Below, piece by piece: positions 44,280-54,045 of a DNA stretch of 58,745 bases. This stretch comes from Gammaproteobacteria bacterium. Its GTDB lineage: Bacteria > Pseudomonadota > Gammaproteobacteria > Arenicellales > UBA868. A program made the translations under genes and the position numbers. The notes under the pieces are model-generated. The model saw only the letters and a program-made list of their open reading frames with translations, was not told the origin of the DNA and ran no database searches. Positions within the stretch are counted from its first letter, which is position 1. Every line of letters starts with the position of its first letter. Where the stretch lies: positions 1 to 58,745 of the forward strand of contig JAKUQR010000007.1 in NCBI GenBank assembly GCA_022450155.1, written 5' to 3'.

Positions 44280-46100
44280 GTGAACCCAACGGCAGACTGC
44301 GGGCGCGAACATTACCAGTCTGCTCACTGGGTTGTCAATCGAACATCGAGCAAGTTGTTTGGGCCCAGAATCTTTTCAGGGTGCGTTGTTTACGGCGAAC
44401 AGGTGCGAGGTAATTACAACCGTGGTTATCGGCAAATCGTACGATCACGGTCGGTCATGGACGTGGTGGCTTTGAACAATAGAGAACGGGAACGACGCCG
44501 ACAACCAGGACGAAACGTGGTTACAAACCAGCATAGCTCGTATACCGATGCTGTCATTCAGAAATATGATCTTGAGGCACGGTGGTCGCCGCAGGTTATT
44601 GCCGAGGCAAAAAAACTTGCACGGCCCGCGAGTGAACAGTTTCAAAGGCAGTGTCTGGACTTTACTGGTCTACCTTTTGTGACAATAGATGGCTACGATG
44701 CACGCGATTACGACGATGCCATCTGCGCTCGTAGCACTGATGATGGCTGGCTGTTGCAGATTGCCATTGCCGATGTGAGTCACTATGTGCGACCCGGAAC
44801 AGTGCTGGATAAGGTGGCCAGATCACGCGGGAACTCGGCTTATTTTGCCGATCGTGTCATTCCCATGCTGCCAGAGGTACTTTCAAACGATCTTTGCTCT
44901 TTGCGCCCTGACGAGGATCGTCTTGCCATCATCTGCAGTATTACTATTAACTCTGCTGGCGAGATTCTGAAGTGGACTTTCGATCAGGCCTGGATCCGAT
45001 CACGACTTCGGCTGACGTACGATGAAGTACACCAGTATCTCGAAAAAAGGACAGAACGATTTTATCCGGATTGGGGCAAGGCGGTATGCGAAAGTCTCGA
45101 TGTGGCGTCGGAGATTGTAAGAGCAAGGCAAGGTCGCTGTACCGGTAAAAGCAGGATAGATATTGATTTTCCCGAGACTGAGCTTGCATTAGGAGACAAC
45201 GGCGCGGTCGAAGCTATTGGTTACCGGGAAAGTAACAGTGCGACCCGGCTCATAGAAGAATGCATGCTCGCTGCCAATCTTTGCGCAGCACAAACTCTTG
45301 CGAAGTCCATGGACAGGGCGGTCTATCGGGTTCACCACGCCCCTTCGCCGCAAGACCTTATACACCTGCGTCAGGTTCTGCAGCACTTTGGCCTTGCGCT
45401 CGCTGGCGGTCAGGCACCTAAAATCTTGGATTTTAATGAGACCCTCAGTGTGGCCCGGGAGACGCTGGGACATGCGCAGTGGGTGGAAGGACTAGTGCTG
45501 CGGACGCTCAAGCAGGCGCGGTATGACTCGGCTGTAGGTCCTCATTTTGCTTTGGGATTTGACTGCTATACCCATTTTACGTCGCCAATCCGTCGCTATC
45601 CCGATTTGGTTGTGCACCGCCTGATAAAAAATATACTGGGGTACGATCGTTCAACCCGCGTTGATACTACCGATGAGCAACTTGCTGACCTCGGTGTGCA
45701 CTGTTCGATGGCTGAGCGTCGTGCGGAGCGCGCAGAACGGGCGGTCAGTGCCTGCTATAAAGCCCAGTTTATGTCGGATAAGATCGGGCAGGTGTTTAGA
45801 GGATCCATCAGTGGAGTCACTGAATTTGGAGTGTTTGTCCAGTTGCTCGACCAGCCAATAGACGGGTTGGTCCATGTCTCCCAGTTGGAGCGCGATTATT
45901 ACGTGTTTAATCCGCAGGCCATGGAACTTTTGGGCAAGCACACAGGGAGGACGTTACGATTGGGAGACACCATTGAAGTCAGACTGACGGGGACGTCTCC
46001 AGAAGAGGGAAAAATAAATTTTTCCTGCATAATGAACAACCATTCTACACCCAGGGGAAGGACCTATCGTCGCAATAAAAAGGCGCACCGCGGGAGATAG
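44280..46100 (+). CDS. rnr: Ribonuclease R, short at the N-terminus
   Basis: 606 residues against about 800 for RNase R. The RNB catalytic core is intact (VTIDGYDARDYDDAICA with the four metal aspartates; HFTSPIRRYPDLVVHRLI; HCSMAERRAERAERAV), followed by S1 (FRGSISGVTEFGVFVQLLDQ) and a short basic tail. The N-terminal winged helix and first cold-shock domain are missing, and at most part of a second cold-shock domain remains before residue 110. GTG 44280 is the first possible start; ATG 44457 (residue 60) is an alternative. tRNA-Leu occupies the DNA immediately upstream, so no missing exon-like piece can be in another frame nearby. Confidence 0.88.
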   Translation: MNPTADCGREHYQSAHWVVNRTSSKLFGPRIFSGCVVYGEQVRGNYNRGYRQIVRSRSVMDVVALNNRERERRRQPGRNVVTNQHSSYTDAVIQKYDLEARWSPQVIAEAKKLARPASEQFQRQCLDFTGLPFVTIDGYDARDYDDAICARSTDDGWLLQIAIADVSHYVRPGTVLDKVARSRGNSAYFADRVIPMLPEVLSNDLCSLRPDEDRLAIICSITINSAGEILKWTFDQAWIRSRLRLTYDEVHQYLEKRTERFYPDWGKAVCESLDVASEIVRARQGRCTGKSRIDIDFPETELALGDNGAVEAIGYRESNSATRLIEECMLAANLCAAQTLAKSMDRAVYRVHHAPSPQDLIHLRQVLQHFGLALAGGQAPKILDFNETLSVARETLGHAQWVEGLVLRTLKQARYDSAVGPHFALGFDCYTHFTSPIRRYPDLVVHRLIKNILGYDRSTRVDTTDEQLADLGVHCSMAERRAERAERAVSACYKAQFMSDKIGQVFRGSISGVTEFGVFVQLLDQPIDGLVHVSQLERDYYVFNPQAMELLGKHTGRTLRLGDTIEVRLTGTSPEEGKINFSCIMNNHSTPRGRTYRRNKKAHRGR

Positions 46101-46262
46101 AGGGTCAGGATCAGTGGGGGTGGCTGCATTGACTGGTTGCGCCCGCAAAATGGTCCTCGGCAGATCGTGGTGTATGGGGTGGGGTCACTCGATTCTTGAC
46201 GCCATTAAAAAAATTTAATCTCATAATGGGTGTTGTATGACGGGAAAGCAGTCGCCATCACT

Positions 46263-47012
46263 ATGAATACGACAGTCTCTACATCGTGCGGGTTTCACGC
46301 GGTCCAGAATGCCCTAAAACACCCCGACAATGTGGAGGTATTGCTATATGACGTTGAGCGCAATGATTTTCGACTGAAGGAAATCGCTGAAGAAGCTCGT
46401 CGTTCACGGGTCCTGATCCGGGCAACCAACAAGAAAGAACTCGATAAAGTGTCTGCTGGGATCAGACATCAGGGTGTCATAATTATTCACACAACTGGTT
46501 TGGTTAGACCCGCCTTACCGCTTGATGAGCATCTAGCTCAGATTCAACAGGTGCCACTGTTGCTGGTGCTTGATGGTGTTCAAGATCCCCAGAATCTTGG
46601 CGCTTGCCTTCGTACTGCAGCCGCTGCCCGAGTTGACGGCGTTATTCTCCCTCGAAAGAAAGGCTGTCACATCACGACCACGGTAATGCGTGTGGCAGCC
46701 GGGGGCATCAGTCATCTGTCAATATTTGAAGAAAGCAACTGGAACCGGGTCATGACTACCCTGAAAAATAATGGACTGTGGATTGTGGGTACTGATGAGC
46801 GCGCCGAAAGCGAGATCTATAGTACAGATTTAGTCCGACCTGTGGCACTGGTACTGGGTGCAGAAGACAAAGGCCTGCGTAGACTGACGCGCAAACAATG
46901 TGATCAAGTCGTGCGTATCCCTGCAGCCGGCCAAATCCGCAGCCTTAATGTATCAGTTGCAACGGGTATCGCACTGTTCGAAGCATTGCGCCAACGGCGT
47001 GGGAGATTATAA
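46263..47012 (+). CDS. rlmB: 23S rRNA (guanosine-2251-2'-O)-methyltransferase
   Basis: 249-residue SPOUT (TrmH-family) enzyme that methylates Gm2251 in the P-loop of 23S rRNA. The N-terminal L30e-like domain includes GFHAVQNALKH and HQGVIII; the knot domain has LVLDGVQDPQNLGACLRTAA, VALVLGAEDKGLRRL and RSLNVSVATGIALFEALRQR. ATG 46263 fits the family N-terminus; a GTG 11 codons earlier is possible. Follows rnr as in E. coli; convergent with nth. Confidence 0.93.
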   Translation: MNTTVSTSCGFHAVQNALKHPDNVEVLLYDVERNDFRLKEIAEEARRSRVLIRATNKKELDKVSAGIRHQGVIIIHTTGLVRPALPLDEHLAQIQQVPLLLVLDGVQDPQNLGACLRTAAAARVDGVILPRKKGCHITTTVMRVAAGGISHLSIFEESNWNRVMTTLKNNGLWIVGTDERAESEIYSTDLVRPVALVLGAEDKGLRRLTRKQCDQVVRIPAAGQIRSLNVSVATGIALFEALRQRRGRL

Positions 47013-47055
47013 AACTTCACGATTAAAAAAGAGTTCGGAACCTGCGCTTGCTCAG

Positions 47056-47697
47056 TCAGTCTGGTTCACGTGTTTTTGGTCGGTAGTCGCAAAATTCTTT
47101 GATCACGCAAGCAGGGCATTTTGGCGTACGTGCGGTACACGTATACCGGCCATGCAGAATCAACAAGTGATGGGCATCCTTACGGTAACGTTCAGGCGTA
47201 AATTTAAGCAGCTTTTGCTCAACCTGCAGCACGGTTTTACCGGGGCCGAGTCCGGTTCGGTTGGAAACCCGAAAGATGTGTGTGTCCACTGCGATTGTGG
47301 GTTCTCCAAATGCGGTATTCAGGACGACATTTGCGGTTTTACGACCGACGCCAGGAAGAGCTTCGAGCGCCTCTCTGTCCGAAGGGACCTGTCCGTCGTG
47401 CAGATCGATCAGCATGCGGCAGGCCTTCATGATGTTCTGTGCTTTTGTGTTATACAGCCCAATTGTTCGAATGTGGCGTTTAAGGCTGGTTAGTCCCAGG
47501 TTCAGTATTGCCTGTGGTGTATTGGCTCTGCGGTACAGTTTGTCGGTGGCCTTGTTGACTGAAATATCTGTAGCCTGGGCAGAGAGAATCACTGAGACAA
47601 GTAACTCGAAGTTGGATCTGAAATTGAGTTCGGTAGAGGGCGACCCGTGGGCGCGAGCCAGAAGGCTAAAGATTTGTTTTCTTTTGGCAGAATTCAT
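47056..47697 (-). CDS. nth: Endonuclease III
   Basis: 213-residue DNA glycosylase/AP lyase for oxidised pyrimidines. Helix-hairpin-helix LPGVGRKTANVVLN with catalytic Lys120, general base Asp138 in AVDTHIFRVSNR, and the [4Fe-4S] cysteines 187, 194, 197 and 203 in the C-X6-C-X2-C-X5-C spacing, the same numbers as E. coli Nth. Follows the ferredoxin-like gene by 15 bp on the minus strand. Confidence 0.96.
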   Translation of the reverse strand: MNSAKRKQIFSLLARAHGSPSTELNFRSNFELLVSVILSAQATDISVNKATDKLYRRANTPQAILNLGLTSLKRHIRTIGLYNTKAQNIMKACRMLIDLHDGQVPSDREALEALPGVGRKTANVVLNTAFGEPTIAVDTHIFRVSNRTGLGPGKTVLQVEQKLLKFTPERYRKDAHHLLILHGRYTCTARTPKCPACVIKEFCDYRPKTREPD

Positions 47698-47712
47698 GCA
47701 AACCGCTGTTTC

Positions 47713-48351
47713 TTAATCTTTTTTAAAAAACAGACTGCTTCTGCGGGCGCGACTGCGTTTGACACTGCTGAGAATGTTTTGTCGAATGACAGTTTGTGTC
47801 CATGTTGTTTTCCGGTCAAAAGACTCCGCCGACAGTTGCGACCTCGAGCGTTTTATCTCAGCCCGCCTGCGGGCTCGCACGACCATGCCACTCGAATACT
47901 CAGGCCATGGACTGGCATCTTCATTGTCCGAGGGCATGCCAGTTATTGGCGTCATCTGAATACAGTCCATCGGGCAGGGCGCAATGCACAGTTCACATCC
48001 CGTGCATTCACGACCAATCACCGTGTGCATCAGCTTTGAAGCGCCGGCGATTGCATCGACGGGACACGCTTGTATGCAAAGTGTACAGCCGATACACAGT
48101 TCCTCGTTGATAACAGCACAGGCTAACGGCCCCGTTGTGCCGCAATTGGGGTCCAGTGGCACCAGTGGTTTGCCCGTAATTTCAGCCAGTGCACGAAGCG
48201 TGATATTGCCGCCCGGCGGGCACCGATTTATTGGGGCGGACTGAGCAGCGATAGCCAGCGCATAGTCCCAGCAGCCCGGGTACCCGCAGCGCTGGCACTG
48301 CGTTTGAGGCAGCCACTGGTCAATTGTGTGAGGATCGACCGCGCCACTCAT
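47713..48351 (-). CDS. RsxB/RnfB-like ferredoxin protein without the rest of the complex
   Basis: 212 residues. It starts directly with the Fe-S domain (CQRCGYPGCWDYALAI and a fourth Cys in NRCPPGG) and continues with two ferredoxin [4Fe-4S] sites (CIGCTLCIQACPVDAI, CTGCELCIAPCPMDCI), then a basic, poorly conserved tail. The N-terminal membrane helix of true RnfB/RsxB is absent and no rsxA/C/D/G/E is near, so it is probably a soluble stand-alone ferredoxin. Its place between metG and nth suggests electron supply or cluster delivery to Nth, which is inference. Confidence 0.85.
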   Translation of the reverse strand: MSGAVDPHTIDQWLPQTQCQRCGYPGCWDYALAIAAQSAPINRCPPGGNITLRALAEITGKPLVPLDPNCGTTGPLACAVINEELCIGCTLCIQACPVDAIAGASKLMHTVIGRECTGCELCIAPCPMDCIQMTPITGMPSDNEDASPWPEYSSGMVVRARRRAEIKRSRSQLSAESFDRKTTWTQTVIRQNILSSVKRSRARRSSLFFKKD

Positions 48352-48393
48352 TGAAGTTCTGTTTCCTCGGTACGGTAAGTAGTCACCGGATGA

Positions 48394-50427
48394 TCAGCGC
48401 ACACCCATTCCAGGTTCTGCACCGCCATCGGGCTGTATGACAAAAATGCCAGATGCGTCATCGCTGCCGGAAGCCGCCAGGATCATGCCTTCAGAGGTGC
48501 CGAACCGCATCTTTCTAGGAGCGAGGTTGGCGACCACCACCACCTGGCGTCCGATGAGTGTTTGCGGATCGTAGGCACTTTTGATGCCGGCAAATACTGT
48601 GCGGGATTCACCATCGAGGTCTAGCTGCAGCTCGATTAGCTTGTCAGCACCTTCGACGGATTGTGCATCGACAACTTTGGCGACGCGCAGGTCTATCTTT
48701 GAAAAGTCATCAATGGTGATCTCAGGCCGGATGGGTTCGTCTGAGAGATGAGGTTTAGTCACGGGTGATTCGGGTTCTATAGAGTCGGCAATCATCTGTT
48801 TCACATCCTTTGGGTTAATTCGCGTCAACAGGTGCTGATATTCTGAGATACGATGGTTCAGCAACGGCTGAGACAGGTTCGACCATTGTCCAGGTCCGGA
48901 GATATCGCAGCACAGGAAACTGCTAGAACGCTGCGCTAGAGAGGGGGTTACTGGACTCAGCCAGGTAATCAGCAGCCGGAAAAGGTTCAGGCCCTGGCAG
49001 CAGATGGCCTGAAGCTCGGCATCAGAACCAGCCTGTTTGGCGACGATCCAGGGCTGTCGATCGTTGACGTATTGGTTGGCTTCGTCAGCGACGGCCATAA
49101 TCTCTCGTATCGCCCGGCTGAATTCACGATTGTCGTAGGCCAGGGCTATTGAGGTCCCGGCATCGACCGCGCGCTTGAACCTATCGGGGTCATCCAGCCG
49201 ATCACCGATCTCGTTCCTAAATCGCTTGTTTATGAATCCGGCACACCGTGCAGCGATGTTCACAACCTTGCCGACGAGATCAGAATTGACACGCTGTACA
49301 AAATCCTCCGGGTTTAGATCCAGATCCTCAACGCGGTTATTCAGTTTGGCTGCGAAGTAGTACCGCAGATAGTCCGGATCCAGGTGGCGGAGATAAGTAT
49401 CGGCCCTTATGAAGGTACCACGCGACTTGGACATTTTTTGGCCATTGACCGTTAGAAAGCCGTGAACGAACACAGAAGTTGGCGTGCGAAAATTAGCGCC
49501 GTGAAGAACGGCTGGCCAGAACAGGGCATGAAAATAAAGGATGTCCTTGCCAACGAAGTGGTACAACTCGGTTTCAGATCCCGGTTTCCAATAGGCATCA
49601 AAATCCAGTTTCTCGGTGTCGCACAGCGCTTTGAAGCTCGCCAAGTAGCCAATAGGTGCATCCAACCACACGTAAAAATATTTGCCTGGATATCCCGGAA
49701 TTTCGAACCCAAAGTAGGGTTCATCTCGGGAAATGTCCCAATCCCGTAGCCCGGAATCAAACCATTCGGCCAGCTTGTTGACGACTTCGCGCTGTAGGCG
49801 TCCAGAGCCGATCCATGTCTTTAACATCGGTTCGAACTCTGGTAATCGAAAGAAATGGTGTTCAGATTCCCGTTCCACGGGTGTGGCACCAGAGATCGCA
49901 GATACAGGATTCTTCAGGTCACCGGGGGAGTAGGTCGCACCGCAGGACTCACAGCTGTCACCATACTGATCCGGGCTGCTGCAGCGGGGACACTCGCCCC
50001 GGATGAACCGGTCAGGCAAGAACATGTCGGCGTCTGGATCATATGCTTGCCGGATGACTCTTTTGGTAATGTAGCCGGCTGCATTGAGGCGATTGTAAAT
50101 AGTCTCAGTAAAATAGCGGTTTTCTTCCGAATGGGTCGTGTGGTAGAAATCGAACTGAATGTGAAATCCGGCGAAATCACGCTGATGCTCCCTGAGCATC
50201 TCTTCAATCAGCTGAACTGGCTCAATACCATCGGATCGTGCTTTGAGCATGATGGGGGTACCGTGCGCATCATCGGCACAAACATAACGGGCATCATGTC
50301 CGGCGAGCCTTTGGAAGCGGACCCAGGTATCTGTTTGAATCACCTCCAGCATATGACCGAGGTGAATTGGGCCATTTGCATATAGTAGTGCACTCGTGAC
50401 CAGGATCTTTCTAGATGACGTTGTCAT
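48394..50427 (-). CDS. metG: Methionyl-tRNA synthetase
   Basis: 677 residues, the long E. coli-like form. HIGH motif in [11 protein letters not shown], zinc knuckle cysteines in [28 protein letters not shown] motif, anticodon helix bundle and a C-terminal tRNA-binding OB domain from about residue 575 ([19 protein letters not shown]) used for dimerisation. First gene of the minus-strand metG–rsxB-like–nth run; divergent from apbC over a 233-bp gap in which I see no definite element. Confidence 0.97.
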   Translation of the reverse strand: MTTSSRKILVTSALLYANGPIHLGHMLEVIQTDTWVRFQRLAGHDARYVCADDAHGTPIMLKARSDGIEPVQLIEEMLREHQRDFAGFHIQFDFYHTTHSEENRYFTETIYNRLNAAGYITKRVIRQAYDPDADMFLPDRFIRGECPRCSSPDQYGDSCESCGATYSPGDLKNPVSAISGATPVERESEHHFFRLPEFEPMLKTWIGSGRLQREVVNKLAEWFDSGLRDWDISRDEPYFGFEIPGYPGKYFYVWLDAPIGYLASFKALCDTEKLDFDAYWKPGSETELYHFVGKDILYFHALFWPAVLHGANFRTPTSVFVHGFLTVNGQKMSKSRGTFIRADTYLRHLDPDYLRYYFAAKLNNRVEDLDLNPEDFVQRVNSDLVGKVVNIAARCAGFINKRFRNEIGDRLDDPDRFKRAVDAGTSIALAYDNREFSRAIREIMAVADEANQYVNDRQPWIVAKQAGSDAELQAICCQGLNLFRLLITWLSPVTPSLAQRSSSFLCCDISGPGQWSNLSQPLLNHRISEYQHLLTRINPKDVKQMIADSIEPESPVTKPHLSDEPIRPEITIDDFSKIDLRVAKVVDAQSVEGADKLIELQLDLDGESRTVFAGIKSAYDPQTLIGRQVVVVANLAPRKMRFGTSEGMILAASGSDDASGIFVIQPDGGAEPGMGVR

Positions 50428-50660
50428 GGGTGTCGGGTTGCTTGAATACCGGAATTTAGTGGTGTCAGAGAAATAGTTTCGGCTGGCTTCCGAGCATAGT
50501 CGAATTGTCTGGTTCTAAGCCGTTAAACGTATTTTAGCCGATACGAAAGGCCTGCCGGTCCTGTGTTAGCATTCGAATACAGAATAGATCGCACAGGTTT
50601 TGATGTGATCTGCTCACCTAATCCAGCATAAATCGATCTCAGTGAGGCCGTATATTTCTT

Positions 50661-51752
50661 ATGATCACAGTAACAAAAAGTACCATTGAGGATGCTCTGT
50701 CCAAGATTGTTGATCCTCATACAGGTCTCGATCTGGTGACTGGCAAGTCGGTAAAGGACAGTGTGGTAGACGGCGGAAACGTTTCGATTGACCTGGTTTT
50801 GGGTTATCCGGCTAAAGGGTGGCACCCGAGTTTGAGGCAGCAGGTGGTAGATGCTGTGTCGATGGTAGAGAGCGTCGAGTCGGTGGAGGTGCGGATCGAA
50901 ACCCAGGTGGTGTCCCACGAAGTGCAGAAGGGTGTTACCCCGCTTAAGAACGTGCGCAATGTGATCGCTGTCGCATCCGGCAAAGGCGGTGTCGGTAAAT
51001 CGACCGTCTCAGCTAATTTGGCGGTGGCCTTATCCGCGGAAGGCGCGAACGTCGGTGTACTGGACGCGGACATATACGGACCGAGCCAACCGCGTATGCT
51101 GGGGATCGGCGGACGACCTAAGTCTAAAGATGGGAAGAGCCTCGAACCGATGAACAGCTACCACGTACAAGTTATGTCGATTGGTTTTTTAATTGAAGAA
51201 GATACGCCAATGATCTGGCGTGGGCCAATGGTCACTCAGGCCCTGGAACAGTTGTTGCAGGATACCCAGTGGCGTGATCTTGATTATTTAATTATCGACC
51301 TGCCTCCGGGTACTGGAGATATCCAGCTGACACTGGCGCAGAAGGTACCGGTTTCCGGCGCGGTGATTGTGACTACGCCCCAGGATATCGCGCTCCTCGA
51401 TGCGCGAAAGGCACTGAAAATGTTTGAGAAGGTGGAGATCCCAGTTCTGGGCATTGTTGAAAATATGAGTACGCATATCTGCAACAACTGCGGTCACGAG
51501 GAACACATTTTTGGGGAGGGCGGCGGCAAGAGGATGTCAGCTGAGTACGGTGTTGAACACCTCGGCGATATTCCGCTTGATGGCCGCATCAGGGCTGATG
51601 CTGACGGCGGTCGACCGACGGTAGTTGCGGACCCAGATGGCAGTTTGGCACAGGCATATCGGACCATCGCACGAAACGCCTCTGGGATTCTTTCCGCACG
51701 AAAACGGAACTACAGCGAGGTATTCCCTTCTATTGTTATTCAAAATACTTGA
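50661..51752 (+). CDS. apbC: Fe-S cluster carrier ATPase, Mrp/ApbC family
   Basis: 363 residues. An N-terminal MIP18/DUF59 domain (about 1–90) precedes a ParA-like P-loop ATPase with deviant Walker [30 protein letters not shown] and [18 protein letters not shown]. The cluster-binding CXXC lies in [13 protein letters not shown]. It carries and inserts [4Fe-4S] clusters; several clients are close by (Nth, the ferredoxin, LeuC, QueG, IspH). Divergent from metG, as often in Gammaproteobacteria. Confidence 0.95.
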   Translation: MITVTKSTIEDALSKIVDPHTGLDLVTGKSVKDSVVDGGNVSIDLVLGYPAKGWHPSLRQQVVDAVSMVESVESVEVRIETQVVSHEVQKGVTPLKNVRNVIAVASGKGGVGKSTVSANLAVALSAEGANVGVLDADIYGPSQPRMLGIGGRPKSKDGKSLEPMNSYHVQVMSIGFLIEEDTPMIWRGPMVTQALEQLLQDTQWRDLDYLIIDLPPGTGDIQLTLAQKVPVSGAVIVTTPQDIALLDARKALKMFEKVEIPVLGIVENMSTHICNNCGHEEHIFGEGGGKRMSAEYGVEHLGDIPLDGRIRADADGGRPTVVADPDGSLAQAYRTIARNASGILSARKRNYSEVFPSIVIQNT

Positions 51753-51772
51753 AACCGACATCAGGGTCGCCT

Positions 51773-52339
51773 ATGTCGATTAAGGCTGATAGCTGGATTC
51801 GCCGAATGGCGGATGAAAGCAGAATGATTGAGCCGTTTGAGGCCGGCCAGATCTCAAGTATGGGCGTAGATCGAATTATCTCGTACGGCACTTCCAGTTA
51901 TGGTTATGATATTCGTTGTTCCGACGAATTTAAGATATTTACGAATATCAATTCGGCAATAGTCGATCCGAAGAATTTTGACAAAAGCAGTTTCGTTGAT
52001 TATCAGGGCGATGTCTGCATCATCCCCCCAAATTCTTTCGCACTGGCTCGAACCGTTGAATATTTCAGAATTCCGCGCAACGTGCTTACGATTTGTCTGG
52101 GGAAATCGACCTACGCGCGCTGTGGAATAATCGTCAATGTGACCCCGTTTGAGCCCGAATGGGAAGGCTATGTTACGCTCGAATTTTCCAACACAACGCC
52201 TTTGCCAGCCAAGATCTATGCGAATGAGGGGGTGGCACAGGTAATATTTTTTGAAGCGGATGAACCCTGCGAAGTATCCTACAAGGATCGCCGCGGTAAA
52301 TACCAAGGGCAGACCGGCGTAACGTTACCCAAGGCCTGA
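51773..52339 (+). CDS. dcd: dCTP deaminase
   Basis: 188-residue trimeric enzyme that deaminates dCTP to dUTP for thymidylate synthesis. Signature [33 protein letters not shown] and [20 protein letters not shown] with the catalytic Glu, and [12 protein letters not shown] at the end. The ATG at 51773 fits the family; an in-frame TTG lies 8 codons earlier and overlaps apbC. The order apbC–dcd is common in Gammaproteobacteria. Confidence 0.96.
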   Translation: MSIKADSWIRRMADESRMIEPFEAGQISSMGVDRIISYGTSSYGYDIRCSDEFKIFTNINSAIVDPKNFDKSSFVDYQGDVCIIPPNSFALARTVEYFRIPRNVLTICLGKSTYARCGIIVNVTPFEPEWEGYVTLEFSNTTPLPAKIYANEGVAQVIFFEADEPCEVSYKDRRGKYQGQTGVTLPKA

Positions 52340-52354
52340 TCAAGAGAACAAGGT

Positions 52355-53464
52355 ATGGCAGGCAACAGTTTTGGTCAGCTGTTTCGCGTTACGACATTTG
52401 GTGAAAGCCATGGTCCGGCTCTCGGTTGTATCGTTGACGGGTGCCCGCCAGGCCTGCAGCTTAGCCCCGATGATATTCAGCAGGATCTGGATCGGCGTCG
52501 ACCCGGACAGTCAAAGCACACCACCCAAAGGCGGGAGTCTGATCGTGCTGAGATCCTGTCCGGTGTGTTTGACGGTGTCACCACCGGTGCACCGATTGGT
52601 ATGGTGATCAGGAACGAGGATCAGAGAACGAGGGATTATGAGCGGATTCGGGAACAGTTCAGACCGGGTCATGCCGATTACACCTATTTAAGAAAGTACG
52701 GAATTCGCGATTTCCGGGGCAGTGGGCGGGCGTCGGCCCGCGAAACGGTGTGCCGTGTGGCCGCAGGTGCGATCGCCCGAAAATACCTTCATCTTCACAG
52801 CGGTATTCAGATCACCGGTTATCTCCAGCAAATGGGAGACATCGTGGCCGAACAGCGCGACTTCGATGAAATTTCCCGCAACCCGTTTTTCTTTCCCGAT
52901 GCCGGCAAGACCGAGAAACTTGAGAAACTAATTCAAGCGCTGCGTAGGGCTGGAGACTCTATTGGTGCAAGGGTCAATGTTGAGGCGACAAATGTTCCTG
53001 CCGGATTGGGCGAACCAGTATTTGACAAACTGGACGCGGAAATTGCCAAGGCAATGATGTCTATAAATGCGGTCAAAGGGGTAGAACTGGGAGCCGGATT
53101 TGACAGTGTTATACAGCATGGCTCTGAACATCGCGACGAGATGCGCCCTGAAGGATTTTTGAGCAATAATGCCGGCGGCATTCTAGGAGGCATTTCTAGC
53201 GGTCAGGATGTCGTGGTGTCAATTGCGCTAAAACCAACTTCGAGCATTCAAATTGCCGGGCGTAGTGTCGATATCTACGGTGAACCTGTTGAGGTCGTTA
53301 CAACCGGACGCCACGACCCTTGTGTGGGCATACGGGCAGTACCGATAGCCGAAGCAATGCTTGCTTTGGTGTTGATGGATCACCTGCTGCGCCATCGTAG
53401 TCTCGGGGCGGAGTCGAAAGGCCCGGTTATTCCCGCCACAGCGGACACCTCGGAAGCAGACTGA
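52355..53464 (+). CDS. aroC: Chorismate synthase
   Basis: 369 residues; the FMN-dependent last step of the shikimate pathway (EPSP to chorismate). Family signatures [54 protein letters not shown] then GRASARET, and [13 protein letters not shown]. 15 bp after dcd and probably co-transcribed; convergent with an unrecognised gene with 6 bp between. Confidence 0.96.
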   Translation: MAGNSFGQLFRVTTFGESHGPALGCIVDGCPPGLQLSPDDIQQDLDRRRPGQSKHTTQRRESDRAEILSGVFDGVTTGAPIGMVIRNEDQRTRDYERIREQFRPGHADYTYLRKYGIRDFRGSGRASARETVCRVAAGAIARKYLHLHSGIQITGYLQQMGDIVAEQRDFDEISRNPFFFPDAGKTEKLEKLIQALRRAGDSIGARVNVEATNVPAGLGEPVFDKLDAEIAKAMMSINAVKGVELGAGFDSVIQHGSEHRDEMRPEGFLSNNAGGILGGISSGQDVVVSIALKPTSSIQIAGRSVDIYGEPVEVVTTGRHDPCVGIRAVPIAEAMLALVLMDHLLRHRSLGAESKGPVIPATADTSEAD

Positions 53465-53470
53465 AAGGCT

Positions 53471-53872
53471 TTAGACTCGGGTCCGCCTGTTGAAAGCCAC
53501 ATCCTGACTGTTTGTGTCGGGTTTTTCAGTTGCGCCCACTGATTGTATGTCTGGATCTGATAGTGCCTGCGTGACGAGGTATCCCATATCCTCGATGAAT
53601 CGTATGGCATCGATGTCTGCACGACTGCCCTGTGAAATCTGAGCTTTCAAAGACCCTAATGCATCTAATGTAGGATACAGGGAAATCGGGTCTAGCAGAT
53701 TACGGCAACGGTTGTGTTTGAAGATCAGCGTGGCGGCATCCCTGGCAAGATCTGGGTAAAGTGCTTGACTGAGGATTAACCCCTGGGGAAGTTGTGCTTC
53801 AGGGTTAAGCGGCAGTGCCGCTTCCCCGAGTTCACTTTGCAATCGTTGGAATAGTTTCACGAAGCTGGTCAT
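53471..53872 (-). CDS. Unrecognised 133-residue protein
   Basis: I do not recognise this protein. It is soluble and mostly helical, without signal peptide or membrane segment. It starts MTSFVKLFQRLQSELGEAAL, has Leu-rich heptad-like spacing in the first third, DPISLYPTLDALGSLKAQIS in the middle and a charged, disordered end (KPDTNSQDVAFNRRTRV). No cysteine cluster or known motif apart from single Cys and His residues. It lies convergent to aroC and divergent from leuC. Length and clean placement between genes support a real gene. Confidence 0.5.
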   Translation of the reverse strand: MTSFVKLFQRLQSELGEAALPLNPEAQLPQGLILSQALYPDLARDAATLIFKHNRCRNLLDPISLYPTLDALGSLKAQISQGSRADIDAIRFIEDMGYLVTQALSDPDIQSVGATEKPDTNSQDVAFNRRTRV

Positions 53873-54045
53873 TTGTTCGTAGTCGATTAGTGTTTAACCG
53901 AATTTATTCTTAAGGGTCCATTGTGTCATCAATAGTTGGGAGTTTACGTTAAATTGTCGAATGATAATTCGCCAAGGATAGTCTAGGACGGTTCGGTGAT
54001 GTGCTACAATTTTATTCTATCGTCATTATTTGAGTTCTACTAAAA

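Noticed and set aside
46196-46227. TTGACG … CATAAT before rlmB as a promoter
   Set aside because: The spacer would be 20 bp, outside the usual range.
47713-48351. Start of a complete Rnf/Rsx electron-transport operon
   Set aside because: The neighbours are metG and nth; no other subunit gene is present.
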